Of a DNA stretch of 7,943 nt, positions 1 through 6,388 are shown in pieces (positions within the stretch are counted from its first letter, which is position 1; the number at the start of each line of letters is the position of its first letter). The DNA is from JBBRLG01 sp038231495. Its GTDB lineage: Bacteria > Planctomycetota > Planctomycetia > Gemmatales > Gemmataceae. The notes beneath the pieces were generated by a model. It did no database searches, had not been told where the DNA came from, and saw only the letters and a list, made by a program, of their open reading frames with translations. Location of the stretch: assembly GCA_038231495.1 (NCBI GenBank), contig JBBRLG010000358.1:1-7943 (forward strand), written 5' to 3'. The position numbers and the translations under genes are program-made.

Positions 1-1
1 G

Positions 2-112
2 CACACCGACCACTACGCCCAGCGACTGTGGGAGGGGTGGGTATTGTTGGTGTTGATCGTCGGCCTGTTGACGGTGGAGTGGGTGGCCCGCAAATTCGCC
101 GGGTTGCCGTAA
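2..112 (+). CDS. C-terminal fragment of a membrane protein (5' end outside window)
   Basis: An open frame runs in from the left edge and stops at TAA 110-112, giving the last 36 residues of a protein. It begins HTDHYAQRLWEGW, continues into a hydrophobic stretch (VLLVLIVGLLTV) and ends EWVARKFAGLP. A single transmembrane helix followed by a short basic tail of the type EW-x-x-R-K is common at the C-terminus of large planctomycete membrane proteins, such as VWA/BatA-like or glutamine-amidotransferase-like ones. That family assignment is inference from memory of such tails. The basic residues after the helix suggest a cytoplasmic C-terminus. The gene converges on the minus-strand ankyrin/propeller gene, with 30 bases between the two stop codons and no clear terminator hairpin. 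The reading frame is convincing because of its amphipathic-to-hydrophobic pattern, but it is too short to name. Confidence 0.6.
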   Translation, partial: HTDHYAQRLWEGWVLLVLIVGLLTVEWVARKFAGLP

Positions 113-142
113 TGATCGCGTTGACGTATCACCGGCAGCCTG

Positions 143-2443
143 TCACTTTGCCGGCGTTTTCTCCGATTCCGGCCAGCCGATGCCGATCACAAAATGCTGG
201 CTGCGCACGAAGACCATGCCGTCCGAGATCGCCGGCGTCGCCATGCACGGGTCGCCGATCGGGTTGACGGCTAAGAGGTCAAACGTCGGCCCGGCCTTGA
301 TGACGCGGACGCCTTTTTCCTCGCTGGTGAAGTAGATTTTGCCGTCGGCGGCCACCGGCGAGGCCGTGTGACTGCCCGCGCCGGGCAGCCGTTCGCGGTA
401 AATCTTTTTGCCGGTCTTCGCCTCGTAACAGGTGACAATGGCGTCGTTCGAGCAAGTGTAAAGGTACTCGCCGTAGACGATGGGCGTCGGCTGATAGGGG
501 CCGCCGTTGGCGACACTCCACGCGATGAACTCGTTAGTCGTCTCGCCGTCCTTGAGCGAGATGTCGCCCCGCGCCCCCGGTTTAATGGCGTAGATGGGCT
601 TCACCGGTCGATAGCCGCTCGCGATGAAGATCAAACCCTGGCCCAAAAACGGCGTCGGCACCGTGATCTCCGAGTGCCGGGCCAGCTTCCACAATTCTTT
701 GCCCGTGTCGGGGGCGTAGCCGCGGGCGAACTTGGTGGCGTTCGTGACCAGTTCGGCGTGGCCGTTCGCCTCGATGACGGTCGGCGTACCCCACGACGGG
801 ATTTCCTCGCGAGGCGTCTGCCAGACGCGCTTGCCGTCAGCGACCGCGTAGGCGGCGATAAACGAGTTCTTGCCCACGTCGCACTGGACGATGACCTTGT
901 CCTTGTAAAGGATCGGCGAACTGCCAAAGCCCCACTGGTAGTCGGGGTCGTAAAACCAGCCGGAATCGAGGACGCCCAAGCTCTGCGACCAGAGAAATTT
1001 GCCCTCCAAATCGTAGCAATGCAGTCCCTCGGAACCGAAGCAGGCGACGACGCGCTGACCATCGACGGCCGGCGTCGAATTGGCGTGGCTGCCCTTGACG
1101 TGCCGTTTGACTGCGGGCACACCCTTGTGGGCGGTGCGCTCCCAGAGGATGTTGCCCGTCTTCTTGTCGAGGCAATAAACCTTCCAGGCGTGCTCGGACT
1201 TGTCGTCCACCGAATCGACGTCGCCGTACAGCCCCGGCCGGAAATCGGACTTGCCCGCGCCGCTGACGGCGGTGGTCACGAACACGCGGTCGCCCCACAC
1301 GACGGGACAGGAGTGCCCCAGCCCCGGAATCGGCGTCTTCCAGCGGACGTTGGTGCCCTTCTCCGCGTCCCACAGGGCGGGCGGGTACTGACCGTCGGCC
1401 ACGCCCGTCGAGCCCGGCCCGCGGAAGGAGGGCCAATTCTTGGGCGTCTCAACCTTGGTATGCTCGTCATCGACGACGAGTCGGGGCTGCGGATCCTTCC
1501 GCGGCTCCGCGCGGCTGTAGAGGGTTTCGCGGTCGCCGCGCTTCATCACGACACCGACGACCTTGCCGGCGTCCTGCTTCACCGTGAATTGAAAGGCGGG
1601 AGCAGCGATCGGTTGAAACGAAGTCTTATCGCTGAAGCGCACGTTCAGGTTCTGGTCGAACAGTTCAACTGTGGGCTTGCCGTCGGCCACGAAAAACTTG
1701 ATGTCCTGGCCGTCCTCGTTGCGAAAGGTGCCGGTGTAAGACGCCAGGGTCGCGGCGTCCAGTGTCACCGCGGGTTTGACTTCACCTTTCGGCGTGGCCT
1801 TGGCCCCGGCTTTTTTCAAGACCTCCGCGATGTCGGGCGACCGGCCCGCCGCGGTCACGAGTGCCAGGTCCAGCACGTCCTGTTTGAGCTTGCCGTTGTC
1901 AAGAAGCGCCTGCGCCATGGCGAGGTTGCGCAGGGTGACGGCGGTGTTCAGGTATTGTTCCGCCCCTTCCGCACCTGCTTCGAGCAGCGCCCGCACCACG
2001 TCGGCGTGGCCGCGGCTCACCGCCTGGCCGAGGGGCGATTCCTTGTAAAAAGTGTCCTTGGTGTTCACATCCGCCTTGTGTTCCAGCAACAACTGCACGA
2101 CCGGCAGGTGCCCCTTTTCCGCCGCGTAAGCAAGGGCCGTGACGCCGTATTCGGTTTTGGCGTTCATGTCGGCGCCCTTGCACAGCACGTCCATGACCGC
2201 ATCGGTGTCGCCTTTGCGCGCGGCCGCCCAGAGTGTTTCGTTCAACTCCGCGGCCGTGGGTGCGGCGGCCACGGAGAGGATTTGTTCCGGTTGCGTCGTC
2301 GCGGGCTTTTGCCAAAGCTTGTCGTAGCCGATCCACGCGGCAACCCCGCCACCGCCGGCGACGACGAAGAGTATCGCCCAGACAATCGGCGATTGGAACC
2401 AGGAGCGTTGGCGAGGCGGATTGTTTGAATTCAGGATGTTCAT
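143..2443 (-). CDS. Membrane-anchored ankyrin-repeat / PQQ-like beta-propeller fusion protein
   Basis: The predicted protein has 766 residues. Residues 11-13 are basic (RQR) and precede one transmembrane helix at about 18-40, which predicts an N-in signal anchor with the rest exported. Residues 67-160 hold three recognisable ankyrin repeats (for example GVTALAYAAEKGHLPVVQLL at 100-119), with degenerate ones to about 216. Residues 229-312 form a beta-rich segment starting YTGTFRNEDG, resembling the DUF3471-like domain. From 337 (NWPSFRGPGSTG) to about 757 there is a PQQ/BamB-like propeller. Blade signatures include CLDKKTGNILWE (424-435), YAVADGKRVWQ (532-542), YAPDTGKELWK (576-586) and CYEAKTGKKIY (672-682). 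Such propellers are usually protein-binding scaffolds or quinone-dependent enzymes; nothing here proves cofactor binding. An in-frame GTG/ATG extension up to 2557 exists, but ATG 2443 sits directly before the basic-plus-hydrophobic anchor. It has a weak GGGAAAG about 11 bases upstream. The gene lies 44 bases downstream of the nucleotidyltransferase gene. Confidence 0.9.
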   Translation of the reverse strand: MNILNSNNPPRQRSWFQSPIVWAILFVVAGGGGVAAWIGYDKLWQKPATTQPEQILSVAAAPTAAELNETLWAAARKGDTDAVMDVLCKGADMNAKTEYGVTALAYAAEKGHLPVVQLLLEHKADVNTKDTFYKESPLGQAVSRGHADVVRALLEAGAEGAEQYLNTAVTLRNLAMAQALLDNGKLKQDVLDLALVTAAGRSPDIAEVLKKAGAKATPKGEVKPAVTLDAATLASYTGTFRNEDGQDIKFFVADGKPTVELFDQNLNVRFSDKTSFQPIAAPAFQFTVKQDAGKVVGVVMKRGDRETLYSRAEPRKDPQPRLVVDDEHTKVETPKNWPSFRGPGSTGVADGQYPPALWDAEKGTNVRWKTPIPGLGHSCPVVWGDRVFVTTAVSGAGKSDFRPGLYGDVDSVDDKSEHAWKVYCLDKKTGNILWERTAHKGVPAVKRHVKGSHANSTPAVDGQRVVACFGSEGLHCYDLEGKFLWSQSLGVLDSGWFYDPDYQWGFGSSPILYKDKVIVQCDVGKNSFIAAYAVADGKRVWQTPREEIPSWGTPTVIEANGHAELVTNATKFARGYAPDTGKELWKLARHSEITVPTPFLGQGLIFIASGYRPVKPIYAIKPGARGDISLKDGETTNEFIAWSVANGGPYQPTPIVYGEYLYTCSNDAIVTCYEAKTGKKIYRERLPGAGSHTASPVAADGKIYFTSEEKGVRVIKAGPTFDLLAVNPIGDPCMATPAISDGMVFVRSQHFVIGIGWPESEKTPAK

Positions 2444-2487
2444 AGCTGTTCGCTTTCCCGAATGTGGGCAAACTTCGGTTTTGGCAA

Positions 2488-3069
2488 CTACCCTTCCGGC
2501 GTATCCACCAGCATTTGCAACCGCGCCGCCAACTCCGGCGGGTAATGCTCTCCCCAACCGGCGTCGATCAGGCCGACGTCCAACAGGTCGCGCAAATGGG
2601 TCCGGTCCTTGTCGTGGAAGGCCGTCAGCTTGATCTGCACCAGGGCGCGCAAGCTCAAAATCTTGTACGGTCCGGCCGGCTCCGAGTCAGTAACGTCCGG
2701 GTTCGGCAAGAGATCATCCGGTTTGACTTTCTCGCCGGAAAAGATGACGTGAACGGCATCCCGTGCCTTGGCCTTTGGCCCGTCGAGGAACAAATCCATC
2801 CGGGCGGTATGGCGGTAGTGAAACCCCACGCTTTCGAGGGCCGCTTTCACGGCTTCGAGGTCGTCGCGCCGCACCAGAATGTCAACGTCCTGGGTGTTGC
2901 GCACCGCGGATTCATCGACCCGTGTCACCCAGGCGGCGACCGCGTTCCCGCCCACAACGGCATAGGGAATCTGAGCCTGTTCCAGGGCGGCCGTGGCGCG
3001 CAACAACCGTTCGCGGACTTTTTCCACGGCTCGCACCATGCTGTCGAGAGAAAAGGGACCAAGGATCAT
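2488..3069 (-). CDS. Nucleotidyltransferase-fold protein (minimal NTase / AbiEii-like)
   Basis: The predicted protein has 193 residues. After a basic helical N-terminus (RAVEKVRERLLRA, 13-25) comes VVGGNAVAAWV (38-48), which aligns with the glycine-rich turn of small nucleotidyltransferases. About 13 residues later comes NTQDVDILV (58-66), with the acidic pair D61 and D63 expected to bind metal. A later segment, KLTAFHDKDRTHLRDLLDVG (147-166), resembles the C-terminal helix of AbiEii/MNT-type proteins. The canonical GS pair is GG-N here. The strand where a third acidic residue is expected reads AVHVIF (105-110), with no acid. Such proteins transfer nucleoside monophosphates to protein or RNA targets, or act as antitoxins; the substrate is unknown. 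ATG 3069 was chosen. A TTG extends the frame to 3078 and an internal ATG lies at 3039, but none has a clear ribosome site. The gene is 55 bases downstream of the HEPN-like gene, which suggests a shared transcript. Confidence 0.8.
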   Translation of the reverse strand: MILGPFSLDSMVRAVEKVRERLLRATAALEQAQIPYAVVGGNAVAAWVTRVDESAVRNTQDVDILVRRDDLEAVKAALESVGFHYRHTARMDLFLDGPKAKARDAVHVIFSGEKVKPDDLLPNPDVTDSEPAGPYKILSLRALVQIKLTAFHDKDRTHLRDLLDVGLIDAGWGEHYPPELAARLQMLVDTPEG

Positions 3070-3124
3070 AGGCACCAAACCGTCTTGTTCGCGTCGGTAT
3101 GATCGGCGTTCCAGTTCCGCTCGC

Positions 3125-3634
3125 TCAGGCCCACTCCGGGAAATTCAGAACCGCAGCATCAATGACCCTGAGCAATTGGCGACCCCGCCCGGTTTCCGTC
3201 AGTTGGGTCCACACTCCGAACGCATAGGACACGGGCGCGTAAACCGGGGCAGCGCGAGGCCAGGGGTATTCAGGGTTCGGCCCATTGTCTCCGGCGAGGG
3301 CGGGGGCCAAGCGCTCCAACTCGTAAGCCAAGGGGGTTATCGTCGGAATCCAATTGCCGAAGTCTTCCGCCCTACGAAAGCCGAGGAGTTTTACGATTCG
3401 CGTGAGGTCGGGTTCCTTCCGGTCGTCGAGTGTCTGAAGGAAGCGGACAAAGGAGGCGTGACTTTTCCGCGAAGGGCGGCCGGTCCTCCAAAAGTAAGCC
3501 TTGCCGAGTTTCTCCGTGACCATTTGTAGGTAGTGCAATTGATGGCACGCGGCAGCGCGCGTACGCCGCAAATGGACCAAAACGGCGTGGTCCGAGCGCG
3601 TCTGCTCCCACCAAAGGCGCTGGTAGCTATTCAT
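3125..3634 (-). CDS. HEPN-like domain protein (hypothetical)
   Basis: The predicted protein has 169 residues and no signal peptide or membrane segment. The N-terminal half is helical and has the look of the HEPN fold: SDHAVLVHLRR (14-24), then CHQLHYLQMVTEKLGKAYF (30-48), which fits the pattern A-x-H-x-L-Q-x-x-x-E-K-x-x-K-A, then KSHASFVRFL (57-66), which fits the usual T/S-H-x-x-x-x-x-L segment. R26 and H31 form an R-x4-H arrangement, but this lies in the early helix. In HEPN ribonucleases the R-x4-6-H motif is normally later, so no nuclease activity can be claimed. The C-terminal part (YPWPR at 123-127, VYAPVSYAFGVW at 131-142) is not recognised. The start at ATG 3634 follows the stop of the upstream gene after only four bases (AGGA). 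HEPN proteins commonly pair with nucleotidyltransferases, and one follows here. Fold assignment is by eye and moderately sure; that it is a real gene is more certain. Confidence 0.75.
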   Translation of the reverse strand: MNSYQRLWWEQTRSDHAVLVHLRRTRAAACHQLHYLQMVTEKLGKAYFWRTGRPSRKSHASFVRFLQTLDDRKEPDLTRIVKLLGFRRAEDFGNWIPTITPLAYELERLAPALAGDNGPNPEYPWPRAAPVYAPVSYAFGVWTQLTETGRGRQLLRVIDAAVLNFPEWA

Positions 3635-3641
3635 TCCTTCA
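3632..3641 (-). promoter_or_regulatory. Stop/start translational coupling junction (TGA-AGGA-ATG)
   Basis: On the minus strand the stop codon of the 109-residue gene, a four-base AGGA and the start codon of the HEPN-like gene follow directly on one another. The AGGA abuts the start codon, too close for a normal Shine-Dalgarno site. Reinitiation by ribosomes finishing the first gene is therefore the likely way the second is translated. This implies linked, near-stoichiometric expression. Confidence 0.55.
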
Positions 3642-3968
3642 CCGAGAGAAATGGACGGCCCCGCTTAACGACCAACCGCTCGGTAACGGGAGTTCCTCTT
3701 TCGCGATCTTCTCCCACTGGGCCGGAGTAACGTCCAGCACCATGAACGTATGGGCCGCTGCGCCGCCGACATCGACGCCAACGTCGAGCGGTTCAAGCGG
3801 ATCTTTATCGCGCACCGCAATCAATTCATTGACCTCGACGCACCGAATCTCAGTTGGGGGGGCGTCGCCGGGCAGGTAGTAAACGTCTCGAATTCCGGGA
3901 TCGGTTCTGAGATGCCGCGTCGCATACCAGCGGGCCATCTCGTCGCGGTTAAACTCATTTACTGCCAT
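3639..3968 (-). CDS. Small conserved-type hypothetical protein, partner of the HEPN-like gene
   Basis: The predicted soluble protein has 109 residues, no membrane helix, no cysteine pairs and no recognised domain. It starts MAVNEFNRDEMARWYATRHL, a charged amphipathic helix. Mixed strands follow (IRDVYYLP at 26-33, EIRCVEVNELI at 40-50), then an acidic LDVGVDVG segment (61-68), a hydrophobic strand (HTFMVLDV, 73-80), and a helix with TPAQWEKIAKEELPLP (81-96). The start is supported by GGTGGAG ending 8 bases before ATG 3968, the best Shine-Dalgarno match in the window. Its stop codon is four bases from the start of the HEPN-like gene, so the two are probably translationally coupled and may act together. 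It sits 44 bases downstream of the thioredoxin-fold gene. The function is unknown. An antitoxin-like or regulatory-partner role is only an inference from size and position. Confidence 0.75.
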   Translation of the reverse strand: MAVNEFNRDEMARWYATRHLRTDPGIRDVYYLPGDAPPTEIRCVEVNELIAVRDKDPLEPLDVGVDVGGAAAHTFMVLDVTPAQWEKIAKEELPLPSGWSLSGAVHFSR

Positions 3969-3976
3969 AACAGGCT

Positions 3977-3983
3977 CTCCACC
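3977..3983 (-). promoter_or_regulatory. Ribosome binding site of the 109-residue gene
   Basis: On the minus strand, GGTGGAG lies with 8 bases between its end and ATG 3968. It is the clearest Shine-Dalgarno sequence in a window where most starts lack one, and it fixes the start of this gene. Confidence 0.6.
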
Positions 3984-4012
3984 GGTGATTCACGTTTCAC
4001 ACCGCCAATATA

Positions 4013-6112
4013 TCAGACGCCTAATGCCACCTCCAACGCCTCCGCCCCAACGACCGGCGCCTGGCACGCGAAGTTCTCGCAGATATACGTCGTCACCGGT
4101 CCGCCTGCCTTCTTGCCCGCCAGCAACGGAATCATCTCCTCGGCCTGCGCGCCGGTTGCCGGTGACTGTAGCGCCACGACCGCGTTCGGCCGGAAGCCGC
4201 GGCGGATGACTCGCAACACGCGCTGTGTGTCGTCCGCCGTCGGGTCGCCGACGATGGCGAACTCCTGCACCGGACCCAGGTAGAAATCCAGTGCGATCAG
4301 CATTTGCCCCGCCGCCATTGGGTGCTCCGTCAGCAGCCCCGCGTACAGCTTGAGCGTCGCTTCGGCCTTCTCTTGCAGATCGACGCGGCCCGTCAACTTG
4401 ACCAGGCGCAGGAGCGCCGTCACCGCCATCGAGTTGCCCGACGGGATGGCGTTGTCGTGCGGGTCTTTGTTGCGGGCGATCAGGCTCTCGTGGTCGCGGC
4501 CCGTGTAAAAGAAGCCGCCGTCCGCCGCATCCCAGAACTGGTCGATCATGACCTCCACAATTTGCAGCCCCGCCGCAATCCAGTGCGGCTCGAACGTCGC
4601 CTCGTACAGAGACACCAACGCGTCGGCCAGGAACGAATAGTCCTCCAGATAGCCGTTGAGCTTCGGTTCGGTGCCGCTGCTGTAGCTCCGCAGCAACTTG
4701 CCGTCCTTGGTGCGCATGCGTGTCAAAATGAAGTCGGCGGCACGGCGCGCGGCTTCGACGTATTGCGGGTTTTCCAGCACGGCACCGGATTGAGCCAGGG
4801 CCGAGATCATCAGCGCATTCCACGCCGTCAGGGCTTTTTCGTCGCGGCCGGGCCAGACGCGGCGGTTGCGCACTGCAAACAATTTTTTGCGCGACGCTTC
4901 CAATCGGCGGCGCAGGTCGGCCTCCGGGATGCGGTTGAGCCGGGCCACCTGGTCGAACGTCTTGACGCGGTTGAGGATATTCGTCGGGCCGGGCGGGCCG
5001 TGGCCGGCCTCGTCGTGCCAGTTGCCCTCCGGCTCGACGCCGTAGACCGCACAAAAAAGGTCGGCTTCATCTTTATCCAGGATTTGCTCGATCTCCTCCG
5101 CGGTCCAGACGTAGAACTTGCCCTCCACGCCCTCGCTGTCGGCGTCGAGCGTGCTGTAAAACGGCCCCTCCGGACTCGTCATGTCGCGCAGCACCCAGCC
5201 CAGTGTTTCCTCAACGACCGCGCGGTACGAGGGTTCGCCGGTGATTTGGTAGGCTTCGAGGTAGCCGGGCGCGAGCAGGGCGTTGTCGTAGAGCATCTTC
5301 TCGAAGTGCGGCACCAGCCAGCGGGCGTCGGTGCTGTAGCGGGCGAAGCCGCCGCCGAGGTGGTCGTAGATGCCGCCCATCGCCATGCGGTCGAGCGTGT
5401 GCCGGGCCAGGTGCAGCGTCTCGTCGCCGCCGAACCGCTGCCACGCCCGCAGGATCACCCGCAAGTCCATCGGGTGCGGAAACTTCGGGGCCGAGCCGAA
5501 GCCGCCGTTGACCGGGTCGAACGTGCGGTTCAGGGCGTCCACGGCCTTCCGCACCAGCATCGGACTCAGTTCGCCCGCGCCCGCTTCGAGTCGGCCCATG
5601 CCCTGGATGCGCTCGGTGATGTCGCCGGACATTTTGGTCACTTCGTCGCGGCGCGTCTGCCACCACTCGGCAACGCTCTCCAGGACGCGCTTGAAACCGG
5701 GCCGGCCGTAGCGGTCGTCGGGCGGGAAATAGGTGCCGCCGGCGAACGGCTTCAGGTCCGGCGTGAGGAACACCGACATCGGCCAACCGCCCTGGCCACG
5801 ATTCAGCAGCTGTACCGACATCATGTAAATCTGGTCGAGGTCCGGCCGTTCCTCGCGGTCCACCTTGATGCTTACGAAATGGTCGTTTAACACCTTGGCG
5901 ATGGCGTCGTTCTCGAAACTTTCATGTTCCATGACGTGGCACCAATGGCACGCCGAGTAGCCGATGCTCAGGAAGATGGGCCGGTCGAGCTTGCGGGCCA
6001 GCTCGAGCGCTTCCGGCCCCCACGGGTGCCAATCGACCGGGTTGTGTTGGTGCTGGCGCAGGTACGGGCTGGTTTCGTGGGCGAGGCGGTTGGTGAAGGT
6101 CGCGGGTGCCAT
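4013..6112 (-). CDS. Thioredoxin-fold/six-hairpin protein of the YyaL/SPATA20 (DUF255) family
   Basis: The predicted protein has 699 residues, close to the usual 650-700 of this family. Residues 7-165 form the DsbH-like thioredoxin domain. It starts TNRLAHETSPYLRQHQHNPVDW (7-28) and carries the active-site motif CHWC at 55-58 (in GYSACHWCHVME), followed by DREERPDLD (85-93) and GGWPMSVFLTP (108-118). The remainder is alpha-helical and matches the family's (alpha/alpha)6 barrel, with GGIYDHLGGGFARYS (246-260), HFEKMLYDNALL (269-280), TLDADSEG (321-328) and SGNSMAV (558-564). A second cysteine pair, C678 and C683, lies near the C-terminus. Homologues include human SPATA20 and Bacillus YyaL; the physiological substrate is not established, and redox activity is inferred from CHWC. 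There is no signal peptide, so it should be cytoplasmic. An ATG at 6211 would add 33 poorly conserved-looking residues; ATG 6112 matches the family's usual N-terminus. It is the first gene of the minus-strand run. Confidence 0.93.
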   Translation of the reverse strand: MAPATFTNRLAHETSPYLRQHQHNPVDWHPWGPEALELARKLDRPIFLSIGYSACHWCHVMEHESFENDAIAKVLNDHFVSIKVDREERPDLDQIYMMSVQLLNRGQGGWPMSVFLTPDLKPFAGGTYFPPDDRYGRPGFKRVLESVAEWWQTRRDEVTKMSGDITERIQGMGRLEAGAGELSPMLVRKAVDALNRTFDPVNGGFGSAPKFPHPMDLRVILRAWQRFGGDETLHLARHTLDRMAMGGIYDHLGGGFARYSTDARWLVPHFEKMLYDNALLAPGYLEAYQITGEPSYRAVVEETLGWVLRDMTSPEGPFYSTLDADSEGVEGKFYVWTAEEIEQILDKDEADLFCAVYGVEPEGNWHDEAGHGPPGPTNILNRVKTFDQVARLNRIPEADLRRRLEASRKKLFAVRNRRVWPGRDEKALTAWNALMISALAQSGAVLENPQYVEAARRAADFILTRMRTKDGKLLRSYSSGTEPKLNGYLEDYSFLADALVSLYEATFEPHWIAAGLQIVEVMIDQFWDAADGGFFYTGRDHESLIARNKDPHDNAIPSGNSMAVTALLRLVKLTGRVDLQEKAEATLKLYAGLLTEHPMAAGQMLIALDFYLGPVQEFAIVGDPTADDTQRVLRVIRRGFRPNAVVALQSPATGAQAEEMIPLLAGKKAGGPVTTYICENFACQAPVVGAEALEVALGV

Positions 6113-6275
6113 GACGGTGTCCGAAGAGGGGTAGACAGAGGCCGGTGCAGCCGGTATTTTACTGATCTCACCTGAAATTCCTATGTCGTGCGGTTGCGAC
6201 TGGAACCCCACCGAATTGAATGCTAGAGTTTGGCGAACTCACCCCACGCGCATTGTAACGCGAAAGTAAAACCCG

Positions 6276-6308
6276 TTGCACGATTTGGCGGGTGTCTCGT
6301 CATAGTAT
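6276..6308 (+). promoter_or_regulatory. Possible sigma-70-like promoter of the kinase gene
   Basis: TTGCAC at 6276-6281 and TAGTAT at 6303-6308 are the best plus-strand pair seen, but the spacer is 21 bases (19 if CATAGT at 6301-6306 is used). Transcription would start near 6315 and give a leader of about 100 bases carrying the repeat structure. This is a weak match and could be chance. Confidence 0.25.
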
Positions 6309-6338
6309 GTGTAAGGAACCGCGGCGCAAGTTTCCGCC

Positions 6339-6388
6339 CCCGCCGCGTCCTCTAACCGCCTGAAGGCCTACGCAGGGAACGCGGCGGG
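6339..6388 (+). repeat. Inverted repeat (10-bp perfect arms) upstream of the kinase gene
   Basis: CCCGCCGCGT at 6339-6348 is the exact reverse complement of ACGCGGCGGG at 6379-6388, with a 30-base loop. The loop holds a small palindrome, GCC-TGAA-GGC (6358-6367). The right arm ends 26 bases before the kinase ATG. It could fold in the mRNA leader or act as a DNA operator. The left arm can alternatively pair, over 7 bases, with CGCGGCG at 6320-6326. GC-rich DNA produces such matches by chance fairly often, so function is uncertain. Confidence 0.45.

Larger units (their letters stand above)
143..6112 (-). other. Candidate five-gene minus-strand transcription unit
   Basis: Five genes follow one another on the minus strand, separated in transcription order by 44, 4, 55 and 44 bases. 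No terminator-like hairpin with a T-run was seen in any gap. A common transcript starting in 6113-6414 is plausible. Internal promoters cannot be excluded, and the predicted functions are unrelated. Confidence 0.45.

Noticed and set aside
113..142. Terminator between the two convergent genes at the left
   Set aside because: No stem followed by a T-run was found in the 30-base gap.
368..2428. Long plus-strand open frame of 686 codons
   Set aside because: It is antisense to the ankyrin/propeller gene, whose protein has clear domains. Its own translation shows none and is rich in Arg/Val/Asp, as expected for a mirror frame in GC-rich DNA.
2444..2557. 38-residue N-terminal extension of the ankyrin/propeller protein
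   Set aside because: It would overlap the nucleotidyltransferase gene and put residues without any signal character ahead of a typical basic-plus-hydrophobic anchor.
2464..3102. Plus-strand open frame of 212 codons
   Set aside because: It lies opposite the nucleotidyltransferase gene and overlaps the start of the ankyrin/propeller gene. No domain or ribosome site supports it.
4304..5890. Plus-strand open frame of 528 codons
   Set aside because: It is antisense to the thioredoxin-fold gene, which has CHWC and family motifs. The antisense product has no recognisable domain.
6113..6211. 33-residue N-terminal extension of the thioredoxin-fold protein
   Set aside because: The family normally begins a few residues before N-R-L-A-x-E-x-S-P-Y-L, which ATG 6112 gives. 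The extension would also use up likely promoter sequence.
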